From Methylobacillus methanolivorans (GTDB lineage: Bacteria > Pseudomonadota > Gammaproteobacteria > Burkholderiales > Methylophilaceae), in the NCBI RefSeq assembly GCF_044751345.1, contig NZ_JBIWXY010000001.1:744001-808000 (forward strand): 64,000 bases of DNA, in the 5' to 3' direction. The notes below the pieces were generated by a model, which worked only from the letters and a program-made list of their open reading frames with translations, did no database searches and was not told where the DNA came from. The translations under genes and the position numbers were made by a program. Positions 1 through 9,782 of the stretch are shown one piece after another; the first letter of the stretch is position 1, and each line of letters opens with the position of its first letter.

Positions 1-18
1 TTTCAACAACTTATTCAA
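1..18 (-). CDS. skp: Start of periplasmic chaperone Skp/OmpH (partial)
   Basis: Only the first six codons are in the window. On the minus strand an AGGAGA ribosome site at about 26-31 precedes a TTG codon at 18-16 by about 8 bases and opens a frame reading M-N-K-L-L-K, a plausible start of a signal peptide. In many proteobacteria the gene directly after bamA is skp/ompH, so identity rests on position rather than on protein sequence. The 70 bases between bamA and this start show no terminator, which fits co-transcription. Confidence 0.45.
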
Positions 19-88
19 TTGACTTTCTCCTGATATACAAGCTTTTGCTTCAATAATTCAAATTTAACCAAATCGTATTTAGACGAGC

Positions 89-2446
89 TTAAAACTGTTG
101 CCCCATCTGGAATTGCAGCATTTGTGTACGATCACCGTCCTGTTTATTCAGTGGCTTGGCCAGTACCAACTTGATTGGACCAAATGGTGACAACCAGCTT
201 ACCCCAACACCAGTGGAATAGCGGATATCACTTAAACTTGTTGAGTAACCGCAATCTGCCTTAGTGGACCGGCTACAATCAATACCATCACCTGCAATAG
301 AACCAGCATCAACAAAAGTACTCAACCTTAAGGCATTATTATCCTTCATGCCAGGTATTGGGAAATACAGTTCAGCATTAGCCAGCATACGTTTTGTACC
401 GCCAGCAGCAAAATCACGATACCCAGTATTTTGGGTGTCATAGATACGAGGTCCAATTGAACTTTGTTCATAACCGCGCACGGAATTCACACCACCGGCA
501 TAGAAGTTCTTGAAGAATGGATAATCTTTATTGCCATAGGTATTGCCATAGCCTAATTCACCATTCAGCATCAAGGTCACACTCTTGCTAATATCCTTGT
601 ACCAAGCATGCTTGTATTCAAGCTTGTAGTACTGCAAATCTAGGCCAGGCAAAGCAATCTCGGTGCTAATACGCTGCAAAACACCCTTATTGGGGAACAT
701 GATGTTATCTCGCGTATCGTGCGTCCAAGCCAGGTTGGTAAACCAAGAACTGTTGCTACAACTATTCGCATCCTCGGCGCTACTGCAGTAGCGCTTAAAT
801 TGTGGTGGGCTATTGCTACTCAGTTCAACATCCGTGTAATCAACAGTCAGGCCTGCACTGATAAAATCACGCTCATTCAATGGCATACCGAAGTTTACAC
901 CCGCACCATAAGATGCAGTTTTGTAATCACCTGTACGCAGGTAGGTTGTGTCGACTTTACGATGGTAAACATTGAAACCGCGGCTGATACCATCGGGTGT
1001 GAAGTAAGGGTCAGTATAGGTCAGTGAGTAAACCGTATTGATACGACCCGTATTTACCTGCGCAGCCACTCGGTTACCAGTCCCAAGGAAGTTATTCTGG
1101 TTGATGGTTACGCCCAGCACAACACCTTCAAAGCTAGAAAGACCAGCACCAAACATCACGCTACCTGTCGAGCGCTCAGTCACGTTGATATTGAGATCAA
1201 CCTGATCATTAGTACCAGGCACTGCTGGTGTTTCGACGTTCACATCCGAGAAATACTGCAAACGCTCAAGACGCTGCTTTGAACGCTCGATCTTGTCCGC
1301 ACCATACCATGCAGACTCAAGCTGCCGCATCTCGCGACGCAACACTTCGTCACGTGTCCGCGTATTGCCCGTTAGGTTGATACGGCGAACATAAACTCGA
1401 CGACCTGGATCAATAAAGAAAGTAAAGGCAACTGTATGCTTCTCCTTATTCACCTCAGGAATAGCATTGACATTGGAGAATGCGTAACCATCATTACCCA
1501 GGCGATCATTGATGGCTTTGCTAGATTCAGTCACACGTTGGCGATTGAACACTTCACCAGATGACACAGAAATCAGGTTGCGCGCCTCTGCTTCAGGAAT
1601 CAACATTTCACCGGCTAGCTTGACGTCCGTAACGGTGTACTTTTCGCCCTCGGTAACATTGATAGTGATATAAATATCACGCTTATCAGGAGTAATAGAG
1701 ACTTGAGTGGAATCAATATTGAACTCAAGATAGCCCTGATTCATGTAGAAGGAACGCAATGCCTCCAAGTCGGCTGTCAGTTTCTGGCGAGAGTATTGAT
1801 CATTTTTATTCCACCAGGTCAGCCAGTTAGGCGTTGTCAGCGTCAGCTTTTCCAGCAACTCATCCTTGGTGAACTCCTTGTTGCCGACAATGTTGATATT
1901 GCGAATCTTGGAGACTGCACCTTCTTCAATATCAAACCTGACAGCAACGCGGTTACGCTCCAGTGGCGTCACTGATGTCTTGACCGAAGCACCATACTTA
2001 CCCTGAGATAGATATTGACGCTTGATTTCCTGCTCGGCACGATCCAGCATGGATTGGTCAAAAATCAACCCTTCCGCCAAACCAATTTGCTTTAAGCCTT
2101 CCTTCATTTTATCCGTGGGAAAGGACTTGTTGCCGTTGAATACCAGCTGGGCAATGGCTGAACGCTCTTGCACCATCACCACGACAATGCCATTGTCGGA
2201 TTCAATGCGGACATCCTTGAAAAAACCTGTGCCGTAAAGGGACTTGATAGCCTGAGTAGCCTTTTCCTCGGTCATGGTATCGCCGACACGGACAGGCAAA
2301 TAGTTGAATACCGTGCCAGCTTCAGTACGTTGCAGGCCTTCTACGCGGATATCCTTTACCACGAAAGGATCTTGGGCTAGTGCCGCAGTGGAATATAGAG
2401 CCAGGACAAGTAGTGGGATATGCTTAAGCTTCATGCCAAACTTCAT
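89..2446 (-). CDS. bamA: Outer membrane protein assembly factor BamA
   Basis: BamA is the outer-membrane insertase of the BAM complex and folds beta-barrel proteins. The product has a signal peptide ending around A-L-A (residue 24), five POTRA repeats over roughly residues 25-425, and a C-terminal 16-strand barrel with the conserved V-R-G-Y-E motif of loop 6 and a terminal phenylalanine. Length (785 aa) is normal. I chose ATG at 2446 over the TTG at 2455: AGG at 2458-2456 is 9 bases before the ATG, and the TTG overlaps the rseP stop. It lies 5 bases after rseP in the same operon, so translational coupling is likely. Confidence 0.96.
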   Translation of the reverse strand: MKFGMKLKHIPLLVLALYSTAALAQDPFVVKDIRVEGLQRTEAGTVFNYLPVRVGDTMTEEKATQAIKSLYGTGFFKDVRIESDNGIVVVMVQERSAIAQLVFNGNKSFPTDKMKEGLKQIGLAEGLIFDQSMLDRAEQEIKRQYLSQGKYGASVKTSVTPLERNRVAVRFDIEEGAVSKIRNINIVGNKEFTKDELLEKLTLTTPNWLTWWNKNDQYSRQKLTADLEALRSFYMNQGYLEFNIDSTQVSITPDKRDIYITINVTEGEKYTVTDVKLAGEMLIPEAEARNLISVSSGEVFNRQRVTESSKAINDRLGNDGYAFSNVNAIPEVNKEKHTVAFTFFIDPGRRVYVRRINLTGNTRTRDEVLRREMRQLESAWYGADKIERSKQRLERLQYFSDVNVETPAVPGTNDQVDLNINVTERSTGSVMFGAGLSSFEGVVLGVTINQNNFLGTGNRVAAQVNTGRINTVYSLTYTDPYFTPDGISRGFNVYHRKVDTTYLRTGDYKTASYGAGVNFGMPLNERDFISAGLTVDYTDVELSSNSPPQFKRYCSSAEDANSCSNSSWFTNLAWTHDTRDNIMFPNKGVLQRISTEIALPGLDLQYYKLEYKHAWYKDISKSVTLMLNGELGYGNTYGNKDYPFFKNFYAGGVNSVRGYEQSSIGPRIYDTQNTGYRDFAAGGTKRMLANAELYFPIPGMKDNNALRLSTFVDAGSIAGDGIDCSRSTKADCGYSTSLSDIRYSTGVGVSWLSPFGPIKLVLAKPLNKQDGDRTQMLQFQMGQQF

Positions 2447-2451
2447 TAATA

Positions 2452-3819
2452 TCAACCTGTTATAAACCTGGTTATGTCATTGTAAAAAGCAACCGCCATC
2501 AATAAAGCCAATATTGCCAAGCCTATACGCTGGCCCACTTCCATAGTGGCTTCAGAGACGGGGCTGCCCTTGAGAATCTCTATCGTATAATACAACAAAT
2601 GCCCCCCATCCAACACTGGCACAGGCAAGAGATTGAGCACACCCAGGCTAATGCTGATCAAGGCCAGGAAGCCAATGAATGACTTCCAGCCGATGTGGGC
2701 ACTCTGCCCCGCATAGCTCGCAATCGTTACCGGGCCGCTTACGCCCTTCCACGACGCCTCCCCTGTCACCATACGCGCCAACATTTTGATACTAAACACC
2801 GAGGTTTCCCAGGTCTTATCCACGGCACGGGTAAAAGATTGCAAAGGCCCATAACTGACCGTGATACTCAACTTTTCCATCAAGGCCTCATCCACTTGAA
2901 AAGCTGCGCCTATCCGGCCTATCTTTATGCCATTTTCATCAATAGCTTGCGGGATAACCACCGCATCCAACTCTTGCTCGTCCCGTTTCAATCTTAGTGT
3001 CAACGGCTGCTCAGGCCGTTCGCGCACCAAGGTCACAAACTGCTCCCATTCAGTAATAGGCTTGTCATTAACCGCCAATACTTCATCGCCAGTTTGCAAA
3101 CCAGCCTTGTCTGCCACACCATCAGGCACAATCTCCCCCAGACGAGCCGGCATAGGAGGTCGATAAGGGCTTAAACCAAGCTTCCCAAGAAAATCAGACT
3201 CGAAGTCTTCCTTCTCAATGCTATCAAGCCTCAACTCCGCATCATGCTCATGTAGTGCTTCATCTCTCACCTTGACGACCACCAAAGGAGACTTGATTGC
3301 TTCTTGCAATAATATCCAGCGCACATCCGTCCAGCTGGAGACTGGCTGACCCGCTACTGCCGTGATTAAGTCATTTTCTTGCAAGCCTGCCTGGGCAGCA
3401 GGTGTTTGCACTGGAACATCGCCAATAATGGGCTTCATACCAGGGACGCCCTGCATGAATAATATCCAATACAAGAAAATTGCCAGCAGCAAATTGGCTG
3501 CGGGCCCAGCAGAAACAATGGCTATTCTTTTCCAGACAGATTGTCGATTAAAGGCCCGAGCCAAGTCAGCCTCTGCAACATTGCTAGGGGCTGCTAATTC
3601 GCGCTCATCCAGCATCTTGACGTATCCACCCAGTGGCAACGCAGAAATAACGAACTCGGTATTATCCACGCCGAAATGCCGCCTGAATATTGGCTTGCCA
3701 AATCCAAGCGAGAAACGCAGTACTTTGACATTGCACCAACGCGCCACCTGAAAATGTCCGTACTCATGAACGGCTATCAGGATACCAAGCGTGACAAGAA
3801 AGGCGAGTAAAGTCAGCAT
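2452..3819 (-). CDS. rseP: RIP zinc metalloprotease RseP
   Basis: Site-2 protease of the inner membrane that cleaves anti-sigma factors (sigma-E stress response) and signal-peptide remnants. Visible features are the zinc motif H-E-Y-G-H at residues 18-22 in the first membrane helix, two PDZ domains in the periplasmic middle, and the second catalytic motif N-L-L-P-V-P-V-L-D-G-G near the C-terminus followed by the last helices. Start is ATG at 3819, which overlaps the dxr stop (ATGCTGA); the longer in-frame start at 3837 lies inside dxr and adds six residues absent from the family. 455 aa, normal length. Confidence 0.95.
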   Translation of the reverse strand: MLTLLAFLVTLGILIAVHEYGHFQVARWCNVKVLRFSLGFGKPIFRRHFGVDNTEFVISALPLGGYVKMLDERELAAPSNVAEADLARAFNRQSVWKRIAIVSAGPAANLLLAIFLYWILFMQGVPGMKPIIGDVPVQTPAAQAGLQENDLITAVAGQPVSSWTDVRWILLQEAIKSPLVVVKVRDEALHEHDAELRLDSIEKEDFESDFLGKLGLSPYRPPMPARLGEIVPDGVADKAGLQTGDEVLAVNDKPITEWEQFVTLVRERPEQPLTLRLKRDEQELDAVVIPQAIDENGIKIGRIGAAFQVDEALMEKLSITVSYGPLQSFTRAVDKTWETSVFSIKMLARMVTGEASWKGVSGPVTIASYAGQSAHIGWKSFIGFLALISISLGVLNLLPVPVLDGGHLLYYTIEILKGSPVSEATMEVGQRIGLAILALLMAVAFYNDITRFITG

Positions 3820-4991
3820 GCTTCCAGCTGCCTCCACTCCATGGCATATGCTCTCGCCATGGTATCTACCTCGATTAATTGCGCAATGGATGTCACCGCC
3901 TCAACATCCATGCGTGCCAATACCGACTCAATCAAACGAGGAATATCCTGAAAACCAATCTTTTCATTGAGAAAAGCCTCAACAGCCACCTCATTCGCTG
4001 CATTTAGGATAGCAGGAGCGGTACCACCCTGACGTAATGCACCGAAAGCCAGCCGTAAACATGGAAAACGTGCCATATCTGGTGCCTCGAAATCCAGCCG
4101 TCCAACCTGGAACAAATCCAAAGCCCTGACCCCGGCATCCAATCGTTCTGGATACCCCAGGCCAAATGCAATCGGGGTACGCATATCAGGATTGCCCATC
4201 TGCGCCAGTACCGAGCCATCCACATATTCCACCATGGAGTGAATGACGCTTTGCGGATGCACAACCACCTCAATTTTGTCTGCAGGTGCATTGAACAACC
4301 AATGCGCTTCAATCACTTCCAACCCCTTGTTCATAAGGGTGGCAGAGTCAATCGTGATCTTGGGACCCATGACCCAATTAGGATGATTGAGCGCCTGTGC
4401 TGGCGTGACGGCAATCAACTCTGCAGCGCTAGCTTTACGAAAAGGCCCACCAGAAGCCGTTAACAAAATGCGCCTTACACCGCCATCTTCAAGGGCAGCC
4501 AAGCGAGTTGGTGGCATCACTTGAAAGATAGCATTATGTTCGCTATCGATCGGCAAGAGGGTGGCCCCGCCCTCTTCCACCGCCTGCATGAACAGCTTGC
4601 CTGCCATCACCAGCGTCTCTTTGTTGGCGAGCAAAATACGCTTGCCAGCATAAGCTGCAGCTATTGACGGCCTTAATCCAGCCGCACCTACAATCGCAGC
4701 CATGACCACATGCACCTCAGGGTGCGCCGCAACCTCTTCCAAAGCCTCCACACCCGCAAGCACCTGTGTATCGCTTCCTTGCAATTGATGCTGAAGCTTC
4801 TGTGCTGCATGCTCATCAAGCATCACCGCATAACGAGGGCGATAACGCAGGCAAAGCTCAGCCAGTTCATCAACTCGAGAATGAGCAGTCAGTGCAAAGA
4901 CACGATAGCGCTCAGGATGTCTTGCAATGACGTCCAAAGTATTGAGGCCTATCGTGCCAGTTGCCCCCAGGATGGTGACATTTTGTAGCAT
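3813..4991 (-). CDS. dxr: 1-deoxy-D-xylulose 5-phosphate reductoisomerase
   Basis: Second enzyme of the methylerythritol phosphate isoprenoid pathway; makes 2-C-methylerythritol 4-phosphate with NADPH. The N-terminal I-L-G-A-T-G-T-I-G nucleotide-binding loop, N-K-E-T-L-V, the metal/substrate segment I-D-S-E-H-N-A, and the S-A-T-L-M-N-K-G-L-E motif are all present. The start that gives the family's usual N-terminus (M-L-Q-N-V-T-I-L-G) is ATG at 4991; ATG at 4997 is also possible, and the frame open to 5018 overlaps cdsA. It sits between cdsA and rseP in the lipid/envelope operon. About 392 aa. Confidence 0.95.
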   Translation of the reverse strand: MLQNVTILGATGTIGLNTLDVIARHPERYRVFALTAHSRVDELAELCLRYRPRYAVMLDEHAAQKLQHQLQGSDTQVLAGVEALEEVAAHPEVHVVMAAIVGAAGLRPSIAAAYAGKRILLANKETLVMAGKLFMQAVEEGGATLLPIDSEHNAIFQVMPPTRLAALEDGGVRRILLTASGGPFRKASAAELIAVTPAQALNHPNWVMGPKITIDSATLMNKGLEVIEAHWLFNAPADKIEVVVHPQSVIHSMVEYVDGSVLAQMGNPDMRTPIAFGLGYPERLDAGVRALDLFQVGRLDFEAPDMARFPCLRLAFGALRQGGTAPAILNAANEVAVEAFLNEKIGFQDIPRLIESVLARMDVEAVTSIAQLIEVDTMARAYAMEWRQLEAC

Positions 4992-4999
4992 GGGCATGA

Positions 5000-5827
5000 T
5001 TACGCGGAATGCATCCACGCCTGATAATAAAGAGGGAAATGCAGAAAAAATGCAGCAATAGGTAGGCTGGAAGTCAAGCCATCCACACGATCGAGAATAC
5101 CGCCATGGCCCGGTAGCAGACTACCACTATCCTTAAAACCAGCCTGGCGTTTGATCAGGGATTCAAGCAAATCTCCCATAATGCTGAAGATCGTCAAAAT
5201 CCAGAAACCTACGATCAGCAATAGATTGAGCTGAAAAGCGAAACAGAGCGCCAAACCATACAAGCTCACTACCACCAACGCGCCCAATACACCTTCCCAG
5301 GTTTTTCCAGGGCTTATATTGACTGCAAGTTTACGCTTGCCAAAACGCTTGCCAGCGAAATAAGCCGCGCTATCAGCGATCCAGACCACAAGCATGATCG
5401 CCAATAGTAACCAAGGACTGATAGCTCGTAAGCTGACCAATGCTAGCCATAAGGGCAGCACAATCCACCATCCCGCAAGCATCATGAGATAGACATTCTG
5501 GATGCGTGCTCGACTCCATAGCCATAAGGGAGCTAGAAAAAGCCAGAAAGCAGCCGCCAGCGGCAACCCCCAGTACAAGGCATACTCTTGCATAAACGCA
5601 TTTTCCGGCCCTTGCCAGAAAGTGAAGAACACACCAGCCACAGCAGATGCTGCGATGTAAAGGTAGCGTACTGCTGGCTTGAAGCCAGCCATGTGAGCCC
5701 ACTCACCCAAGCCGATCAAAACCCCAACCAGCATGAGTAAAGACCAGTAAGGCTCAGGCAGAAGAAACAGGACAGCCAGAAAAGCAGGAATCAGGACCGC
5801 AGCGGTTAATAAACGTGTCTTTAACAT
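5000..5827 (-). CDS. cdsA: Phosphatidate cytidylyltransferase
   Basis: Inner-membrane enzyme that makes CDP-diacylglycerol from phosphatidate and CTP, the branch point of phospholipid synthesis. Several hydrophobic helices are evident, and the CDP-diglyceride synthetase signature is clear near the C-terminus: G-D-L-L-E-S-L-I-K-R followed by K-D-S-G-S-L-L-P-G-H-G-G-I-L-D-R-V-D-G. 275 aa, normal. It is two bases after uppS and a few bases before dxr, in one operon. Confidence 0.95.
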   Translation of the reverse strand: MLKTRLLTAAVLIPAFLAVLFLLPEPYWSLLMLVGVLIGLGEWAHMAGFKPAVRYLYIAASAVAGVFFTFWQGPENAFMQEYALYWGLPLAAAFWLFLAPLWLWSRARIQNVYLMMLAGWWIVLPLWLALVSLRAISPWLLLAIMLVVWIADSAAYFAGKRFGKRKLAVNISPGKTWEGVLGALVVVSLYGLALCFAFQLNLLLIVGFWILTIFSIMGDLLESLIKRQAGFKDSGSLLPGHGGILDRVDGLTSSLPIAAFFLHFPLYYQAWMHSA

Positions 5828-5829
5828 AT

Positions 5830-6582
5830 TTAGTCTGCAACCAACTGCTCGCTGGTACGCCCAAACCGGCGCTCACGCTGCTGATAAGAAGTAATGGCGC
5901 GCTTAAATTCAGCCTCGTCAAAATCAGGCCATAAGGTCTCGGTAAAATACAACTCGCTGTAAGCAAGCTGCCATAGCAGGAAATTGCTCACCCGCTGCTC
6001 ACCACCTGTACGAATGAATAAATCCGGCTCTGGAGCATAGTGCATGCTGAGATAAGCCGCCAGATCAGCTTCGGTAAAGCTCTCAGCTAGTTCTGGCCTC
6101 TCTGCCAAAAGGCGCCTCATCGCCTGCATGATGTCCCAGCGGCCACCATAATTGACGGCAATAGTAAGGGTCAGGCCATCTTTATTAGCGGTTTGTGCCT
6201 CTGCCTCTGCAATCTTGGCAACCAGCGCAGGATCAAAACGAGAGCAATCCCCGATCATGCGTAGGCAGATATTGTTTTCAGCAAGCTTCCCAACCTCTTG
6301 CTGCAATGCTTCCATGAACAAGCCCATGAGAAAACTGACCTCATCTGCGGGACGACGCCAGTTTTCACTACTAAAGGCAAATAGGGTGAGATATTTCACG
6401 CCATGATTAGCGCACAATCGCACGACCTCGCGCACAACCTCAACACCGCGCTTGTGTCCCGCCACACGGGGCAGAAATCGCTTTTTAGCCCAACGACCAT
6501 TACCATCCATAATCATGGCAATGTGCTGGGGAACCTCACCCGTTACCGGGATAGTTTGGGTGGAGCTGGAAAAAAGTGCCAC
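5830..6582 (-). CDS. uppS: Undecaprenyl diphosphate synthase
   Basis: Cis-prenyltransferase that makes the C55 carrier lipid for peptidoglycan and polysaccharides. Conserved motifs: M-D-G-N-G-R-W-A near residue 25 (catalytic Asp), L-F-A-F-S-S-E-N-W in the middle, and D-L-F-I-R-T-G-G-E-Q-R-V-S-N-F-L-L-W-Q near the C-terminus. 250 aa, normal. It follows frr by 65 bases and precedes cdsA. Confidence 0.95.
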   Translation of the reverse strand: MALFSSSTQTIPVTGEVPQHIAMIMDGNGRWAKKRFLPRVAGHKRGVEVVREVVRLCANHGVKYLTLFAFSSENWRRPADEVSFLMGLFMEALQQEVGKLAENNICLRMIGDCSRFDPALVAKIAEAEAQTANKDGLTLTIAVNYGGRWDIMQAMRRLLAERPELAESFTEADLAAYLSMHYAPEPDLFIRTGGEQRVSNFLLWQLAYSELYFTETLWPDFDEAEFKRAITSYQQRERRFGRTSEQLVAD

Positions 6583-6647
6583 TCAATGCTCCGCAGGGTA
6601 GAATCAATTAAAACTGCAAATCAAGAAAAACAAAATCAGTGCCGCAA

Positions 6648-7205
6648 TTAAACAGCCATCAGCTCGGCTTCTTTGGTTTGCAACAGTTTGTCGATTTCAG
6701 CAACGAACTTGTCTGTCAGCTTCTGCACTTCGTCTTGTGCACGACGCTCATCATCCTCACTGATTTCCTTGTCCTTCACCAGCTTTTTCAAGGCATCATT
6801 GGCGTCGCGGCGCACATTACGTACCGCCACTTTTGCATTTTCCGATTCACCACGCACGACCTTGATCAGGTCACGCCTACGCTCTTCGGTCAGCATTGGC
6901 ATTGGCACACGGATGGTTTCACCATTGGTCGCAGGGTTCAAGCCAAGATCAGAGTCGCGAATCGCTTTTTCCACCTTGGCTGTCATGGTTTTCTCATAGG
7001 CCTGCACATTGAGGGTACGTGCATCGCCCAGGCTCACATTGGCCACCTGGTTGATGGCCACCATTGAACCATAATATTCAACCATGACATGATCAAGCAA
7101 ACCGGTGTGCGCACGACCAGTACGCACTTTGCTCAAGTCAGCCTTTAATGCTTCTATGGATTTCTGCATTTTCTGATCTGCAGTATTTTTTACGTCTTGT
7201 ATCAT
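6648..7205 (-). CDS. frr: Ribosome recycling factor
   Basis: With EF-G, splits post-termination ribosomes. The 185-residue length, the start M-I-Q-D-V-K, the segment V-R-T-G-R-A in the first long helix and the charged C-terminal helix are typical. It lies 30 bases after pyrH in the conserved rpsB-tsf-pyrH-frr order. Confidence 0.96.
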   Translation of the reverse strand: MIQDVKNTADQKMQKSIEALKADLSKVRTGRAHTGLLDHVMVEYYGSMVAINQVANVSLGDARTLNVQAYEKTMTAKVEKAIRDSDLGLNPATNGETIRVPMPMLTEERRRDLIKVVRGESENAKVAVRNVRRDANDALKKLVKDKEISEDDERRAQDEVQKLTDKFVAEIDKLLQTKEAELMAV

Positions 7206-7235
7206 GATGTCTCCTACTAAGCGTGTATGGGGTGG

Positions 7236-7952
7236 TTATGGCAGAACGCGAGTGCCTTCATCCTCACCCAGCACAACCCGTTTCAGCGCACCTTGGCGGA
7301 AAATGCTGAATACAGAGATTGGTAACTTTTGATCGCGGCATAGTGTCAATGCCGTCGCATCCATCACTTTCAGGTTCTTGATGATCGCCTCATCAAAAGT
7401 CAGCGTCTTGTAACGCATTGCCTCGGGGTTGCGCTTTGGGTCATCCGTATAGACCCCATCCACCTTGGTTGCTTTCAATACGATATCAGCGTTGATTTCC
7501 ATACCACGCAACGCAGCCGCAGTATCGGTGGTAAAGAACGGGTTGCCCGTCCCAGCCCCAAAAATGACCACACGGCCTTCTTCAAGATAACGAATCGCTT
7601 TGCCACGAATATAAGGCTCAGCCACTTGTTCAATATTCAATGCAGATTGTACTCGGCTTACCAAGCCGACATGCCGCATGGCATCCTGCAAGGCTAGTGC
7701 ATTCATGACGGTTGCCAGCATGCCCATATAATCGGCAGTAGCCCTATCCATGCCCTCTGCTGCTGGGGCCACTCCACGGAAAATATTACCGCCACCAATC
7801 ACCACTGCCACTTCCACGCCGAGATCAACCACTTCCTTGACCTCTTCCACAATCCGGGAAATGGTCGCTCGGTTAATACCATAGCTATCATCACCCATTA
7901 GGGCTTCACCAGAAAGTTTCAATAAAATGCGTTTATAGGCGGGAGTGCTCAT
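7236..7952 (-). CDS. pyrH: UMP kinase
   Basis: Bacterial-type UMP kinase of the amino-acid-kinase fold, phosphorylating UMP to UDP. Seen are the N-terminal K-L-S-G-E-A-L phosphate loop, G-G-G-N-I-F-R-G, the D-R-A-T-A-D-Y-M-G-M segment and the nucleotide-binding region F-G-A-G-T-G-N-P-F-F-T-T-D. 238 aa, normal length. Separated from tsf by 104 bases that contain a short GC-rich inverted repeat (near 8034-8050) without a T-run. Confidence 0.96.
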   Translation of the reverse strand: MSTPAYKRILLKLSGEALMGDDSYGINRATISRIVEEVKEVVDLGVEVAVVIGGGNIFRGVAPAAEGMDRATADYMGMLATVMNALALQDAMRHVGLVSRVQSALNIEQVAEPYIRGKAIRYLEEGRVVIFGAGTGNPFFTTDTAAALRGMEINADIVLKATKVDGVYTDDPKRNPEAMRYKTLTFDEAIIKNLKVMDATALTLCRDQKLPISVFSIFRQGALKRVVLGEDEGTRVLP

Positions 7953-8056
7953 GGGGCTCCTTATTGTTATGCAAATTGTGCAAAACGTGAATCATCCCAC
8001 ACAAAAGACGATCCACGTTCATTGACTACAGGCAGGTCGCAGGTGCGACCATCAGT

Positions 8057-8932
8057 TTACACCTTTGCTGCAGCAGCAACTTCAGCAGCAAAATCGGTAA
8101 CAACCTTTTCAATGCCTTCACCAACTACATACATAGTGAAAGAAGCGATGCTAGCATTGTTAGCCTTGAGCAACTGCTCGATTGATTGCTTGTCATCCTT
8201 GACGAAAGGCTGGCTCAGCAAGGTTACTTCCTTCAGGAATTTCTGCACGGTACCTTCAGCGATCTTGTCCAGCATCGCTTCTGGCTTACCAGCTTCCTTG
8301 GCCTTTTCAATCGCAACACGGCGCTCAGCCTCAATCAGCTCGGCCGGAATACCGCTGGCATCCAGAGACTTTGGCTTTGCAGCGGCAATATGCATGGCGA
8401 TATCCTTACCAAGCGCCTCGTCACCACCCACCAGATCAACCAGAACACCAATCCTGGCACCGTGAATATAGCTCACCAACTTACCTTGTGCTTCTGTCAC
8501 AACAAAACGGCGCACAGTGATATTTTCACCGATCTTGCCGATCAATTGTGTACGGATATCTTCAACGCTACCACCTTCAATATTCAAGGCGGACAAAGCG
8601 GCAACATCAGCTGGCTTTGCGCTGGCAGCAACATCAGCCACCTGACCAGTGAACGCCAGGAAATCGGCATTCTTGGCACAGAAGTCGGTTTCGGAGTTGA
8701 TTTCAACGATTGCTCCCAGCTTGCCATCAGCACTGATGCTAACAGCGACAACACCTTCAGCAGCAACACGGCCAGCAGCCTTGCTTGCCTTGTTACCAAA
8801 ACGTACGCGCAAGATTTCTTCCGCACGCGCCATATCGCCCTCAGCTTCTGTCAGCGCTTTTTTGCAATCCATCATGGGCGCATCAGTGCGCTCACGCAAT
8901 TCCTTAACCATGCTTGCGGTAATTTCAGCCAT
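8057..8932 (-). CDS. tsf: Translation elongation factor Ts
   Basis: Guanine nucleotide exchange factor for EF-Tu. The N-terminal UBA-like domain (K-E-L-R-E-R-T-D-A-P-M-M-D-C-K-K) and the EF-Tu contact motif T-D-F-C-A-K-N are present. 291 aa, normal. It is preceded by a strong hairpin with a T-run between rpsB and tsf, so its expression may be attenuated relative to rpsB. Confidence 0.97.
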   Translation of the reverse strand: MAEITASMVKELRERTDAPMMDCKKALTEAEGDMARAEEILRVRFGNKASKAAGRVAAEGVVAVSISADGKLGAIVEINSETDFCAKNADFLAFTGQVADVAASAKPADVAALSALNIEGGSVEDIRTQLIGKIGENITVRRFVVTEAQGKLVSYIHGARIGVLVDLVGGDEALGKDIAMHIAAAKPKSLDASGIPAELIEAERRVAIEKAKEAGKPEAMLDKIAEGTVQKFLKEVTLLSQPFVKDDKQSIEQLLKANNASIASFTMYVVGEGIEKVVTDFAAEVAAAAKV

Positions 8933-8996
8933 TGTTTACTCCTTGAACATTATTTTGTTGGCAGTTTGCCAGGTTTGACTTGCCAAATTCAGATAC

Positions 8997-9023
8997 AAAA
9001 AAAGGGGGCCAAAGCCCCCTTTG
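8997..9023 (-). terminator. Hairpin with T-run between rpsB and tsf
   Basis: On the minus strand a GGGGGC/GCCCCC stem with a four-base TTTG loop is followed by seven T residues. It is 10 bases after the rpsB stop and 65 bases before tsf. It has the form of an intrinsic terminator; because tsf, pyrH and frr lie downstream in the same direction it probably acts partially, lowering read-through. Confidence 0.8.
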
Positions 9024-9032
9024 AACAGGGTC

Positions 9033-9782
9033 TTACTCTGCCGCGGCTTCCTCAACCTCGACAAATTCCTCTTCAGACGCTGCCTTAACAATCTCATTGA
9101 TACTTTGGTTACGACCTTCCAACACCGCATCTGCAATACCACGTGCATACAGGCGGATTGCGCGGCTGGAGTCATCGTTACCAGGAATAACGTAAGCTAC
9201 GCCATCAGGAGAGTTGTTGGTATCAACAACACCGATCACTGGAATACCCAGCTTAGCAGCCTCAGTTACCGCACCACTTTCATGACCAACGTCAATGATG
9301 AAAATAGCATCTGGCAAGCCACCCATTTCCTTGATACCACCGATGGAGCGCTCAAGCTTCTCAACTTCGCGCTTGTAGCCCAAAGCTTCCTTCTTGCCGA
9401 ACTTCTCAATGCCACCATCTTGCAAGAGTGCTTCGTATTCTGTCAGGCGCTTGATGGACTGTTTAACAGTCTTGAAGTTCGTCAGCATGCCGCCCAACCA
9501 GCGATGGTTCACATAGGCGCAGTTAGCACGTTGAGCTTCTTCCTTGATGATGTCGCGTGCTTGACGCTTAGTGCCAACGAACAGGATACGGCCCTTGTTT
9601 GCAGCCAGTTGACGCACATACTTCAATGCATCTTCAAACAGCGGCAGGGTCTTTTCCAGGTTGACGATATGAATCTTGTTGCGGTCACCGAAGATGTATT
9701 GAGACATCTTCGGGTTCCAGTAGCGAGTTTGGTGGCCGAAGTGGACACCGGCTTCCAGCATTTGACGCATGGTAACGGACAT
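9033..9782 (-). CDS. rpsB: 30S ribosomal protein S2
   Basis: Essential small-subunit protein. The start M-S-V-T-M-R-Q-M-L-E-A-G-V-H-F-G-H-Q-T-R-Y-W-N-P-K-M is diagnostic; further conserved segments are F-V-G-T-K-R-Q-A and H-R-W-L-G-G-M-L-T-N. 249 aa with the usual acidic C-terminal tail. First gene of the leftward operon, divergent from map. Confidence 0.98.
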   Translation of the reverse strand: MSVTMRQMLEAGVHFGHQTRYWNPKMSQYIFGDRNKIHIVNLEKTLPLFEDALKYVRQLAANKGRILFVGTKRQARDIIKEEAQRANCAYVNHRWLGGMLTNFKTVKQSIKRLTEYEALLQDGGIEKFGKKEALGYKREVEKLERSIGGIKEMGGLPDAIFIIDVGHESGAVTEAAKLGIPVIGVVDTNNSPDGVAYVIPGNDDSSRAIRLYARGIADAVLEGRNQSINEIVKAASEEEFVEVEEAAAE

